A DNA stretch of 64,000 bases, taken from an uncultured Sphingomonadaceae bacterium (GTDB taxonomy: Bacteria; Pseudomonadota; Alphaproteobacteria; Sphingomonadales; Sphingomonadaceae). The notes under the pieces were generated by a model that searched no databases, was not told where the DNA came from, and saw only the letters and a program-made list of their open reading frames with translations. The position numbers were made by a program, and so were the translations under genes. Shown piece by piece: positions 7,592 through 16,232 of the stretch (the stretch's first letter is position 1; each line of letters begins with the position of its first letter). The DNA lies in NCBI GenBank assembly GCA_947493325.1, contig CANLQI010000001.1:438501-502500 (forward strand), given 5' to 3'.

Positions 7592-9367
7592 TCACCCCTT
7601 TGCGTCTGCCTCTGCCGCCTTGCGTTCTTTCTCGCGTGCTTTTTCTTCGGCTTCCTTCGCGGCCATTTCCTTCAATTGCGGATGGCGGCTGTAGAGCCAT
7701 TTTTGTTGCGCGATGGTCAGGATGTTGGAGACTGCCCAGTAAAGCTGCAAGCCTGCCGCAAAAGGTGCCATCACGAACATCAATACCCATGGCATGATGC
7801 TGAACACCTGTTTCTGCACGGGATCGAGCGGCGCAGGGTTGAGTTTGAACTGCAACCACATGGTGATGCCGACAATAATCGGCAGCACGCCAATGGCAAG
7901 CAATGCAGGCGGGTCGAATGGAATAAGGCCGAACAGATTGACCGGTGTCAGCGGATCGGGTGCGCTCAAATCCTTGATCCACCCTGCAAACGGTTCATGC
8001 CGCATTTCGATGGCGAGGCGCAGCACCTTGTACAACGCAAAGAAGATCGGAATTTGAAGGAAGATCGGCAGGCAGCCGGCGAGCGGATTGGCTTTCTCTT
8101 TCTTATAGAGCGCCATGATTTCCTGCTGCTGCTTTTGCTTGTCGTCCTTATACCGTTCCTGGATTTTCTTCATCTTCGGCTGGATCGCGCGCATTTGCGC
8201 CATGGATTTGAACTGCTTCTGCGCAATCGGGAACATCAGGCCGCGGATGATGAACACCAGCGCGATGATCGCCAGACCGAAATTGCCGATATATTTGAAT
8301 AGCCAGTCAAGGACGTGGAACATTGGCTGCGCAAACCAGCGGAACCAGCCCCAGTCAATCGCACGGCTGAACAGCGGGATGCCTGCGTTTTCATAGGCTT
8401 CAAGGACATTGGTTTCCTTGCCGCCCGCAAACAGCTTGCTGGTGGTGGTGTGCGTCTCGCCAGCGGCGACTATGGTTTTGTCATAAACGATTTCGCTCTG
8501 AAACAGCTCTTCGCCAAAAGAACGGAAGTTTGCTTTAACAGTGCCGTTTCCGCTTTTGTCAGACGGGATTAACGCGGACAGCCAGTAAATGTCGGTAAAA
8601 CCGGCCCAGCCAACATTATTTGCGTAGCTGATACCCTTGCGTCCGGCATCGGCGACATCATCGTAATCATTGTCGAAATTGGCGGCATCTTCAAACACAC
8701 CGATCGGCCCGGAATGAATGGTCCATTCATCATTGTCCGCATTGGCATTGGTCCGGTTGATAAGACCCAGAGGCTGCACGGCGGCAGTATTCTCGCCATT
8801 ATTGACGAAGCTCTGCTCCGCCGTGATCATATAATCCTTGTCGATGCTGTAGGTGATCAGGAATTGCTGCCCCGTGGCATTGGTCCAGCTCAGCGTGACG
8901 GGGGTTTCCGCTGTCAGCGTTGTGTCATTTGCATTCCAGACCGTATCGCTTTTGGGCGTTTCCACGCCTTCGCCAATCCAGCCAAATTGCGCGAAATGCT
9001 GGGTCGATGTGCCCGATGGCGACAATATGCGGATGGGCGGGCTGTCCTGATCAAGTGTTTCCCGGTGGTCTTTGAGCAGCAGATCATCGATCCGCGCGCC
9101 TGTCAGGTTAATGGAACCACGCACGCGCGGCGCATCGATAATGATGCGCTTGCTTTCGGTCAGCGCCTGTCCAACCGGACGGATGGCTTCAGGCTGTGCG
9201 GCGCCGCCAGTACTTTCATCCAGGCTGGGCTTGGGCAATTCCCCGGCCTGCGTTCCGGCAATTTCCTCGGGCGCGGCAGGGTAGAAATAGCCCATTGCAT
9301 ATTGCCATCCGAACAGGATGATGCCCGCCAATAGAATCGCTGCTAAAAAATTGCCTTTATTTTCCAC
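7592..9367 (-). CDS. yidC: Membrane protein insertase YidC
   Basis: Inner-membrane insertase working with or without SecYEG. 591 residues: an N-terminal membrane anchor (about 6-25), a large periplasmic beta-sandwich domain (about 60-345, typical of Gram-negative YidC1), then the five-helix insertase core (about 360-575) starting at FHVLDWLFKYIGNFGLAII, with the cytoplasmic coil QMRAIQPKMKKIQERYKDD. The tail is highly charged (KEAEEKAREKERKAAEAD). It sits downstream of rpmH-rnpA-yidD in the canonical order. Confidence 0.97.
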   Translation of the reverse strand: MENKGNFLAAILLAGIILFGWQYAMGYFYPAAPEEIAGTQAGELPKPSLDESTGGAAQPEAIRPVGQALTESKRIIIDAPRVRGSINLTGARIDDLLLKDHRETLDQDSPPIRILSPSGTSTQHFAQFGWIGEGVETPKSDTVWNANDTTLTAETPVTLSWTNATGQQFLITYSIDKDYMITAEQSFVNNGENTAAVQPLGLINRTNANADNDEWTIHSGPIGVFEDAANFDNDYDDVADAGRKGISYANNVGWAGFTDIYWLSALIPSDKSGNGTVKANFRSFGEELFQSEIVYDKTIVAAGETHTTTSKLFAGGKETNVLEAYENAGIPLFSRAIDWGWFRWFAQPMFHVLDWLFKYIGNFGLAIIALVFIIRGLMFPIAQKQFKSMAQMRAIQPKMKKIQERYKDDKQKQQQEIMALYKKEKANPLAGCLPIFLQIPIFFALYKVLRLAIEMRHEPFAGWIKDLSAPDPLTPVNLFGLIPFDPPALLAIGVLPIIVGITMWLQFKLNPAPLDPVQKQVFSIMPWVLMFVMAPFAAGLQLYWAVSNILTIAQQKWLYSRHPQLKEMAAKEAEEKAREKERKAAEADAKG

Positions 9368-9434
9368 CGGTATACGTCCTTAAAATTCTCTAATTCCATG
9401 GAAATTTGCGCGCAGCACTGCATCGCAAACCCCA

Positions 9435-9644
9435 TTATGGCACTGGATCATGGCCGTGCCCGCCCCATGGTTGACAGCGCAATAGCCGCTTAAACGCGAG
9501 CCAGCCACCCTTAATCGCACCATATTTCTGCAAAGCCTCAATTGCATATTGGGAGCAGCTGGGGCTGTATCGGCATGTGGGCGGCAAAATGCGCGAAGGC
9601 CCCCATTGCCAAAACCGGGCAATAAAGATGAAGATGTGCTTCAT
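9435..9644 (-). CDS. yidD: Membrane protein insertion efficiency factor YidD
   Basis: 69 residues, with the family block [19 protein letters not shown] (near 24-42) and [16 protein letters not shown] at the end. YidD is a small inner-surface membrane protein that helps YidC-dependent insertion. The start codon overlaps the rnpA stop by 4 nt (ATGA), so translation is probably coupled; yidC follows 67 bp downstream. Confidence 0.95.
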   Translation of the reverse strand: MKHIFIFIARFWQWGPSRILPPTCRYSPSCSQYAIEALQKYGAIKGGWLAFKRLLRCQPWGGHGHDPVP

Positions 9645-9985
9645 TTCACGCCTTTACGCCGACTTTTACGCGGCCTGGGCGGCCTGCGTTTGAAATCCGG
9701 TTTGCGATCGGTTTTGCCTGCACGAATACGTTCCAGTGCCGCCACAAAATCGCGTTCCAGTTTGTCAAAATCGCGCTCTATGCCCTGTGCCCGGCCGATC
9801 AGGATATGGTCGGCGCCGGCAATGCCATGTTCGGGCAGCAACTGCCGCGCCAATGCGCGGAAACGGCGTTTCATGCGATTGCGCACGACTGCGTTGCCGA
9901 TTTTCTTTGTAACGGTAAATCCCATGCGCATTGCGGCGGCATCATTCGCATCCTTGCGCACCAGCAGGATAAAGCCGGGCGTCAC
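9641..9985 (-). CDS. rnpA: Ribonuclease P protein component (start uncertain)
   Basis: Protein subunit of RNase P, which matures tRNA 5' ends. 114 residues from the GTG at 9985, with the signature [19 protein letters not shown] near 33-51 and [13 protein letters not shown]. The reading frame is open upstream and encodes TIRKRADFLAANHALRI, which matches the N-terminus of family members, so the real protein probably starts before 9985. No in-frame ATG, GTG or TTG lies between the nearest upstream stop and that block; an ATT (10033) or CTG would be needed. The basic tail is typical. It overlaps yidD. Confidence 0.93.
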   Translation of the reverse strand: MTPGFILLVRKDANDAAAMRMGFTVTKKIGNAVVRNRMKRRFRALARQLLPEHGIAGADHILIGRAQGIERDFDKLERDFVAALERIRAGKTDRKPDFKRRPPRPRKSRRKGVK

Positions 9986-10063
9986 AATGCGCAGCGCGTG
10001 ATTCGCGGCCAGAAAATCGGCTCTTTTGCGAATCGTCTGTATTGCGGGGGAGTGCGAATCAGT

Positions 10064-10087
10064 AAAGCCGCCCGAATGAGCGGCTTT
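10064..10087. terminator. Hairpin between rpmH and rnpA
   Basis: Perfect 8-bp stem AAAGCCGC / GCGGCTTT around an 8-nt loop. On the leftward strand it is followed by only a short T run, so it may attenuate rather than fully end rpmH transcription, or mark an RNA-processing point. Confidence 0.45.
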
Positions 10088-10163
10088 GCTATCTTGGGTT
10101 ACGCCAGTCCGTGTCAGCGTACCAAACGCTCAGGCTGCCCGGGTGAGCGGGCAGGTGAGGCCT

Positions 10164-10298
10164 TTAGGCGGAGAGGGATTTGCGTCCGCGGGCACGGCGT
10201 GCGCGCAGGATGTTGCGGCCACCCACGGTTGCCATACGTTTGCGAAAGCCGTGACGGCGCTGACGCACGCGGTTGCTTGGCTGAAATGTGCGTTTCAT
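10164..10298 (-). CDS. rpmH: 50S ribosomal protein L34
   Basis: 44 residues, starting [20 protein letters not shown] and ending [13 protein letters not shown]. This is the full L34 sequence with its invariant KRTFQPS start and RHGFR core. It heads the rpmH-rnpA-yidD-yidC gene string. The stop at 10164 is followed by the hairpin at 10064-10087. Confidence 0.98.
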   Translation of the reverse strand: MKRTFQPSNRVRQRRHGFRKRMATVGGRNILRARRARGRKSLSA

Positions 10299-10402
10299 GG
10301 CACGTGATCCTTATTCTAAAATCTTGTCGTAAATATCTGCGGCTGCGCCAGAGAGAAACTTTACGGGAAACTCTACTGTCGCATAGCCTGCGAAAGACAG
10401 GG

Positions 10403-10431
10403 CAATTACGTGGAGGCGCGGATAAAGTCAA
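10403..10431 (-). promoter_or_regulatory. Possible rpmH promoter
   Basis: On the leftward strand TTGACT (10431-10426) lies 17 nt before TAATTG (10408-10403), about 105 nt upstream of the rpmH start. The -35 box is good and the -10 box poor, so the call is weak. Confidence 0.3.
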
Positions 10432-10458
10432 GCGCCGACTGCCGGTTTTATGGCTTTT

Positions 10459-10764
10459 TCAGGCGGTTTTTTTAACATCGGTTTCCTGTGGTTTATCGCT
10501 GCCGTGTCCCTTGCCGCGGCGCAGCACCATATTTGTCCAGCGGCCATAGCGCGGGAATTTCCGTTCAAAACGCGCATACAGCCGCTTGGCCGTCAGCGAA
10601 CTTTTCAGGATCAGGGCAAGCCCGACCGGAAAGACGATGATAAAGCCCGGCCCGGGAATCGCGCCGATAATGGGCGAAATCACGACCAGAAATATGCCCG
10701 CAACCAGCATGACAAGCCGTATGCCGCCGCGTTTTTGATAGGGAGAGCGGGTATTCTTGCGCAT
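10459..10764 (-). CDS. PGPGW-type small transmembrane protein
   Basis: 101 residues with two hydrophobic segments (about 16-33 and 41-54) joined by IGAIPGPGFIIV, the PGPG motif that defines the putative transmembrane PGPGW family. N- and C-termini are basic, and the C-terminal half (RLYARFERKFPRYGRWTN) is amphipathic. Function is unknown. It lies upstream of rpmH on the same strand but about 160 bp away. Confidence 0.8.
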   Translation of the reverse strand: MRKNTRSPYQKRGGIRLVMLVAGIFLVVISPIIGAIPGPGFIIVFPVGLALILKSSLTAKRLYARFERKFPRYGRWTNMVLRRGKGHGSDKPQETDVKKTA

Positions 10765-10947
10765 ATATTATATCTGGTGCGCGGCGATGGTTTTGACAAG
10801 CGGCGTCTGCGCTGCGCCGGTGACGTTTGCCGAAACACAGGCGTGTTTTGTCGGAATATTTACTGTCAGCTACGGACAAGTCGATGATTTTGCTCGACTC
10901 TGGTTACATATATGGAGTAGCACTAAAAAGAACAAAGGGGGAATATT

Positions 10948-12456
10948 ATGGTGACGATTGTTTCGACTGCGGCCTATCTCGGTCTGGAAGCACGCGGTGT
11001 TGAGGTACAGGTACAGATTGCGCCCGGTGTGCCCGCTTTCAACGTGGTCGGGCTGGCGGACAAGGCGGTCGCCGAAAGCCGTGAGCGTGTGCGCTCGGCC
11101 ATTGCCGCTATGGGGCTGTCGCTGCCGCCCAAGCGAATCACCGTCAACCTCTCGCCTGCGGATTTGCCCAAAGAGGGTTCGCACTATGACTTGCCGATTG
11201 CGCTCGGCCTTTTGTCCGCCATGGGGATTGTGGATGCCGAGCTATTGTCGGAGTTTATCGTTGTGGGGGAATTGTCGCTGGATGGCCGGATTGCATCTTC
11301 TCCCGGCGTATTGCTGGCGGCCCTGCATGCCTCGGAGGCTGAAAAAGGTCTGATCTGTCCGGCATTACAGGGGCCGGAAGCGGCATGGGCAGGAGAGTTG
11401 GATATCGTGGCCGCGCCGGATTTGCTGGCGCTACTCAATCACCTGAAAGGCCTGTCACAGCTTGCGCCGCCGGTTCCGGGCGAAGCTGAAATACCTATGC
11501 GGACCACAGACCTTAAAAAAGTGAAAGGGCAGGAAACCGCAAAACGCGCGCTCGAAATCGCGGCGGCGGGCGGGCACAATCTGCTGATGGTGGGGCCGCC
11601 GGGTGCGGGCAAGTCGCTGCTGGCCTCCTGCCTGCCTGGTATATTGCCGCCTCTGTCACCGGAAGAGGCGCTGGAGGCATCCATGGTGGCATCCGTGGCT
11701 GGTACGCTGGAGGAAGGCAAGATGCAGCAGACGCGGCCCTTTCGCGCGCCGCACCATAGCGCGTCCATGCCTGCGCTGGTCGGCGGCGGGCTGAAAGTAA
11801 AACCGGGCGAAGTCTCTCTGGCGCATATGGGCGTGCTGTTTCTGGACGAACTGCCTGAATTCCAGCGCGCGGTGCTGGATTCGCTGCGGCAACCGCTGGA
11901 AACCGGTGAAGTCAGCGTGGCGCGGGCCAATGCGCATGTCACTTTTCCCGCACGCGTGCAGATGATCGCGGCGATGAATCCTTGCCGCTGCGGCTATCTG
12001 GGCGATGCCGCGCTCGCCTGTTCGCGCGCACCCAGATGCGCTGCGGATTATCAGGCGAAAGTGTCCGGGCCTCTGCTCGACCGGATTGACCTGCATGTAG
12101 AAGTCGAGCCCGTAACCGCCAGCGACCTGACCATGCCGCCCCCTGCAGAGGGGTCAGATGAAGTGGCGGCGCGCGTCGCGGACGCGCGGGCGCTGCAGAC
12201 ACGGCGTTATGCGGGTATACCGGCACGCACCAATGCGGAAATTGATGGCGATGCCTTGGAAAACCATGCCACGCCGGACGAAACGGGGCGGCAGCTATTG
12301 GCACAGGCTGCCGAAGCGATGCGGCTGTCCGCGCGCAGTTACACCCGCGTATTGCGGGTTGCACGCACCATTGCCGACCTTGCGGGCAGTGAAAATATTG
12401 GGCGTATGCATGTCGCCGAAGCGCTTAGCTACCGGCGGCAAGCACCGCGCAGCTAG
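10948..12456 (+). CDS. comM: YifB/ComM family AAA+ ATPase (Mg-chelatase-like)
   Basis: 502 residues: an N-terminal S5/Lon-protease-like fold (about 1-165, GVPAFNVVGLADKAVAESRE), a ChlI-type AAA+ domain with Walker A GPPGAGKS near 217 and Walker B VLFLDELPEF near 297, and a C-terminal Mg-chelatase domain with LDRIDLHVEV and SARSYTRVLRVARTIADL. A CX2CX12C-like cluster (NPCRCGYLGD ... CSRAPRC) fits the family. ComM acts as a branch-migration helicase for DNA integration in transformable bacteria. The start is preceded by AAAGGGGG. Confidence 0.95.
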   Translation: MVTIVSTAAYLGLEARGVEVQVQIAPGVPAFNVVGLADKAVAESRERVRSAIAAMGLSLPPKRITVNLSPADLPKEGSHYDLPIALGLLSAMGIVDAELLSEFIVVGELSLDGRIASSPGVLLAALHASEAEKGLICPALQGPEAAWAGELDIVAAPDLLALLNHLKGLSQLAPPVPGEAEIPMRTTDLKKVKGQETAKRALEIAAAGGHNLLMVGPPGAGKSLLASCLPGILPPLSPEEALEASMVASVAGTLEEGKMQQTRPFRAPHHSASMPALVGGGLKVKPGEVSLAHMGVLFLDELPEFQRAVLDSLRQPLETGEVSVARANAHVTFPARVQMIAAMNPCRCGYLGDAALACSRAPRCAADYQAKVSGPLLDRIDLHVEVEPVTASDLTMPPPAEGSDEVAARVADARALQTRRYAGIPARTNAEIDGDALENHATPDETGRQLLAQAAEAMRLSARSYTRVLRVARTIADLAGSENIGRMHVAEALSYRRQAPRS

Positions 12457-12468
12457 ACGCAGCTTGCG

Positions 12469-12948
12469 CTAGAACCGGTTGCCCCCCTGAAAATCCTGCC
12501 AGTTCTTGTCCGACTCATAAAAATACTCGCGCCAATTGGAGATCAGGCCGGCCGTAAGACGAAGCGAGACCATCCCGTGGACCTGTCCATCAGGCCATCC
12601 AAAGGTAAATTCCCCTGCGCCGGTTTGATGTTTTTCATTAAAACTGAGGTGATGCCAAGTCATGTGCATCGGATACTCGCGTCCCGTTTCACCGCCAAAA
12701 AAGCGATATATGGCCTCGCGGCCGACATATAGCTGCTTGTCCGGTGGTTCCGAATATATGGCATCGGCGGAAAATGCACTGGCGGCATGGGCGGCGTCGT
12801 TGGCATTCCAGCCATCGGCTACCCGGGTTACAAGCGTCTCGAACCGGTCAAGGTTGATACGCGCCTTGGGATCAGATGCAACAGCTGTGACGCCACTGGC
12901 CAACCCGGCCCCGATGCTTGCAACAACATGCCGTCTGCTGACCGTCAT
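12469..12948 (-). CDS. Exported SnoaL/NTF2-like protein
   Basis: 159 residues. The N-terminus MTVSRRHVVASIGAGLASG has twin arginines and a short hydrophobic stretch, suggesting Tat export. Residues about 35-150 form an NTF2/SnoaL-like alpha+beta barrel (GWNANDAAHAASAFSADAIY, YVGREAIYRFFGG, GLISNWREYFYESDKNWQ). Such proteins bind or convert small ligands; none can be named. It is convergent with comM, 12 bp apart. Confidence 0.75.
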   Translation of the reverse strand: MTVSRRHVVASIGAGLASGVTAVASDPKARINLDRFETLVTRVADGWNANDAAHAASAFSADAIYSEPPDKQLYVGREAIYRFFGGETGREYPMHMTWHHLSFNEKHQTGAGEFTFGWPDGQVHGMVSLRLTAGLISNWREYFYESDKNWQDFQGGNRF

Positions 12949-13006
12949 GAAATATATGGCGTTTTGCTACCGCCGATAACAGCCGGTGTCACCATGCCCA
13001 GCCTGC

Positions 13007-13516
13007 CTATTCTGCAGCTTCCGTCGTCGTCAGGTTTAGCGAAGGATTGGCCGGTTTTTTCGGTGCGTCTGCCACCGGCTTTACCTGCTGCGGGCGTGCC
13101 GTTTTTGCGGCAGTGCTCTTATGCTTGAAAGAGCCATCGACCTGCGCGCCCTGTTCAATGCTGATCGTATCATAGGATACGTCGCCGGTAATGCGGGCGG
13201 AACGTTCGATAATCAGGTCGCGGACATCAATTGAGCCTTTGATGAGGCCGGACAGTTTTGCGTTTTGCGCAACAACCGCACCATGCACTTCACTGCTTTC
13301 ACCCTGTACGAGCGACTGGCATTTCACATCGCCTTCGATACGGCCGTCAATATGCAGGTCGACTTCCGCGGCGACATTGCCGGTGATAATGACATCTGAA
13401 CCGATGACGGAACAGGCGGCTTGGCTGGAACTTTGCACGCGCTGTACGGGTTCAGGAGCCGGCGTTGGCGCTGGCATCGGTTCGTTGTCGTGCGACGGCT
13501 TGGGTTTTGAGAACAT
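13007..13516 (-). CDS. Bactofilin family cytoskeletal protein
   Basis: 169 residues with a central bactofilin beta-helix (about 38-130, VIGSDVIITGNVAAEVDLHI then repeated DGRIEGDV / HGAVVAQNAKLSGLIKGSID turns) flanked by proline-rich tails. Bactofilins polymerise without nucleotide and often recruit peptidoglycan hydrolases. The first 65 nt overlap the end of the M23 peptidase gene in another frame, implying tight coupling; the pairing with a LytM peptidase is known in several bacteria. Confidence 0.95.
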   Translation of the reverse strand: MFSKPKPSHDNEPMPAPTPAPEPVQRVQSSSQAACSVIGSDVIITGNVAAEVDLHIDGRIEGDVKCQSLVQGESSEVHGAVVAQNAKLSGLIKGSIDVRDLIIERSARITGDVSYDTISIEQGAQVDGSFKHKSTAAKTARPQQVKPVADAPKKPANPSLNLTTTEAAE

Positions 13517-14681
13517 CTGTATTGGCCTCCAAAAAAGGGCGGGGGTTAATAGCTTGTCCGTTCAAACGGACTTCGAAATGCAGGTGCGTTCCTGTAGAGC
13601 GGCCTGTGCTGCCCATGCCGCCCACGCGAACGCCCTTATCCACCTGTTGTCCCGGTTGTACGGTAATGGATGACAAATGCGCATAGCGCGTCATCATGCC
13701 ATTACCATGGCTGATCTCGACGGTTTTACCATATCCGGACTTCCATCCGGCAAAACTGATTTGGCCGTCAGCGGCAGCATAGATAGATTGGCCGCGTATA
13801 CCCTTAAAGTCAATGCCGCTGTGCATCGCGCCCTGACCGGTAAAGGGATCACTGCGATATCCAAAATTGCTGCTCATCGCGTTCATATCCGCCGGCTCGC
13901 CCGAAGGAATGCCCACCAGAGAACGTTCCAGCGCGTCCATGCGTTCAAGGGAACGGGTAAGTTCGGCAAAGCGCGGGTTATGCTGCATATCGCTGCCATC
14001 TTCAAAATAGGGCACAAAGGGACCACCCTGTGCGCTGGCCTGTGCGCTGGATTGCGCAGCAGCCATTGTATCGGGGTTCAGCCCGAATTTGCGAATGGCG
14101 GTTTCAGCGGCCTCGGCGCGGGCATTGGCAATATGTGTCAGCGTATCGACAAAGGCCAGCTGACGTTTTCCTATCTGTATCAGGTGCGCGGCTTCGGGGA
14201 TGAGTGCGCTGATTTTATCTGCAATATTGCCTGATTTGGATTTCTCGTCTGTAGCTGCCTTGTCGCTCTCGTTTGCCGTAGCCTTGCCATCTTTCGCAAG
14301 ATCGGGGTTTTCAGGATCGGTCAGCAGATAATTATTGGCAATGCTGTCTAGGAAATCCTGACGTTTTTCTAGGTCATTGGCCAACCTGTCGAGCGATGCG
14401 CGGTAATCGTCTACCTTGGTCTGCAAGGCTTCCACTTCGGCGCTTTTCGCGTCCAGTGCAATACGCTCACGTTCGGTAATATGCTGGCTGGTCAGCACGT
14501 ATACACCAACAGCGACCATTGATACCAATGCAATAGCAATCACGGCTGCAATTATGATTTGCAGCCGGGACGATAGTTTCCAGAATTTGACCTGCCCGCG
14601 TGAGCGCGTGAAAAACTCGCGCTCTGGGAACCATTTTGCCATGCGGGTTTTTGCGCCCGATGGCCGATTTATACTATACAC
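13452..14681 (-). CDS. Membrane-anchored M23 (LytM) murein endopeptidase
   Basis: 409 residues: a basic cytoplasmic N-terminus, one membrane helix (about 38-66, IIIAAVIAIALVSMVAVG), a coiled coil (about 70-120), a low-complexity linker, then a LytM domain (about 270-385). Zn ligands are intact: NFGYRSDPFTG, HSGIDFKG and the HLHFE motif, so an active D,D-endopeptidase is expected. It overlaps the bactofilin start by 65 nt, suggesting a shape-determining pair. The start and promoter lie next to the GANTC-rich region. Confidence 0.94.
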   Translation of the reverse strand: MYSINRPSGAKTRMAKWFPEREFFTRSRGQVKFWKLSSRLQIIIAAVIAIALVSMVAVGVYVLTSQHITERERIALDAKSAEVEALQTKVDDYRASLDRLANDLEKRQDFLDSIANNYLLTDPENPDLAKDGKATANESDKAATDEKSKSGNIADKISALIPEAAHLIQIGKRQLAFVDTLTHIANARAEAAETAIRKFGLNPDTMAAAQSSAQASAQGGPFVPYFEDGSDMQHNPRFAELTRSLERMDALERSLVGIPSGEPADMNAMSSNFGYRSDPFTGQGAMHSGIDFKGIRGQSIYAAADGQISFAGWKSGYGKTVEISHGNGMMTRYAHLSSITVQPGQQVDKGVRVGGMGSTGRSTGTHLHFEVRLNGQAINPRPFLEANTDVLKTQAVARQRTDASANAGS

Positions 14682-14736
14682 GACCCTTAACCTTCTTTTG
14701 TTGGGGCAGGATTTAGGGGGAAAGCGTTAACAATAC

Positions 14737-14882
14737 GAATCTGTGCCAAGTGACTCGTGACGAGTCGAGTTGCGCATGCGATGAAATGTTATATTCATGT
14801 AAAATTGGCTGATTTATGCGGCTTATGAATCGATGCGAATCGGTTTTTGCGACTCGCAAATGCGCTGTTTAAGCCTCGATTC
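14737..14882. promoter_or_regulatory. Cluster of seven GANTC (CcrM methylation) sites in a divergent promoter region
   Basis: GANTC occurs at 14737, 14752, 14762, 14827, 14837, 14851 and 14878, seven times in 146 bp where about one per 256 bp is expected by chance. Two sites form the palindrome GACTCGTGACGAGTC (14752-14766). The cluster lies between the leftward M23/bactofilin genes and rightward proA. In alphaproteobacteria CcrM methylates this sequence and can tie promoter activity to the cell cycle. Confidence 0.7.
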
Positions 14883-14957
14883 TCTCCAATCATAACAAAT
14901 TTTAATCTTCCACATTTCTGTCTTTCACGCGAACCAGACATAATCTAGGGTCATGCC

Positions 14958-16232
14958 ATGGACAGCGAAGCGCAGACAGTTTCCCCGCAGGAGGCAATCC
15001 GGGATATGGCCATTGCCGGGCGCGGTGCAGCCCGGAAGCTTGCGCTTTTGAGCAGTGAAGCCAAGGCGGATGCACTGCATAATATTGCCGCGGCTTTGCG
15101 AAATATGTGCGGTGATATCTGCACCGCCAATCGTCAGGATATGGATGCGGCGGCGGAAAAAGGCCTGACCGATGCGTTGCTGGATCGGTTGATGCTGGAC
15201 GAAGGCCGCGTGATGGCGATGGCCAGCGCAGTTGATGATATTGCGAAACTGCCTGACCCGGTGGGGGAGGTCATCAGCCAGCATAGCCAGCCCAATGGCC
15301 TTGAATTTGCGCGGGTGCGCATACCTATCGGACTGATCGGGATTATTTATGAGAGCCGGCCCAATGTAACGGCGGATGCGGCGGCATTGTGCCTGCGTTC
15401 GGGCAATGCGGTCATATTGCGCGGCGGCAGCGAGGCCGTACATAGCAATCAGGCGATATATGGTGCGATTATAGATGGTCTGAACAAATCGAATTTATCC
15501 ACTGATTCTATTCAGTTTATATCCAACAAGAATCGCGCGATGGTGGGGGCCATGCTGGGCGGCGCGGAAGGCCGCATTGATCTTATCATCCCGCGCGGGG
15601 GCAAATCGCTGGTCAAGCGGGTGCAGGAGGAAGCGCGCGTACCGGTGCTCGCGCATCTGGATGGCATCTGTCACACTTATGTGGATCGTCATGCCGACCG
15701 GGATAAGGCCGAAGCCATCGTGGTGAACGCGAAAATGCGGCGTACCGGGGTATGCGGCGCAATGGAAACATTGTTGATCGATCAGGATTATGGTGCGCCC
15801 GGGCCATTGCTGCGCGCGCTGATAGAAGCGGGTTGCGCGATACGCGGTGACGACGCTGTGCTGGAACTGGAGCCGCGCGCCACGAGTGCATATGCGAAAG
15901 ATTGGGAGACCGAATATCTTGCACCGATTGTTTCGGTCGCATTGGTTGAGGGCATGGATGGAGCCCTGGCCCATATTGCGCGCCATAGTTCAGGGCACAC
16001 AGATGTAATTATTACTGAAAATCAAAATAATATAAAGCGTTTTTCAGATGAAGTCGACAGTGCTATAGTGATGCACAATGCATCCAGTCAGTTTGCCGAT
16101 GGCGGTGAATTCGGCCTGGGAGCGGAGATTGGCATTGCGACGGGACGCCTGCACGCCCGCGGTCCTGTGGCGCTGGAAGGGCTCACCACCTATAAATGGC
16201 TGGTGCGCGGCAACGGGCAGGTAAGACCCTGA
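14958..16232 (+). CDS. proA: Gamma-glutamyl-phosphate reductase
   Basis: Second step of proline synthesis: NADPH reduction of glutamyl-5-phosphate. 424 residues of the aldehyde dehydrogenase superfamily, with IPIGLIGIIYESRPNVT near 117, RGGSEAVHSN near 155, the catalytic Cys region MRRTGVCGAMETL near 262 and SSQFADGGEFGLGAEIGI near 378. proB is not adjacent in the window. nadD overlaps its last 37 nt, and rsfS, rlmH and further envelope genes follow. Confidence 0.97.
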   Translation: MDSEAQTVSPQEAIRDMAIAGRGAARKLALLSSEAKADALHNIAAALRNMCGDICTANRQDMDAAAEKGLTDALLDRLMLDEGRVMAMASAVDDIAKLPDPVGEVISQHSQPNGLEFARVRIPIGLIGIIYESRPNVTADAAALCLRSGNAVILRGGSEAVHSNQAIYGAIIDGLNKSNLSTDSIQFISNKNRAMVGAMLGGAEGRIDLIIPRGGKSLVKRVQEEARVPVLAHLDGICHTYVDRHADRDKAEAIVVNAKMRRTGVCGAMETLLIDQDYGAPGPLLRALIEAGCAIRGDDAVLELEPRATSAYAKDWETEYLAPIVSVALVEGMDGALAHIARHSSGHTDVIITENQNNIKRFSDEVDSAIVMHNASSQFADGGEFGLGAEIGIATGRLHARGPVALEGLTTYKWLVRGNGQVRP

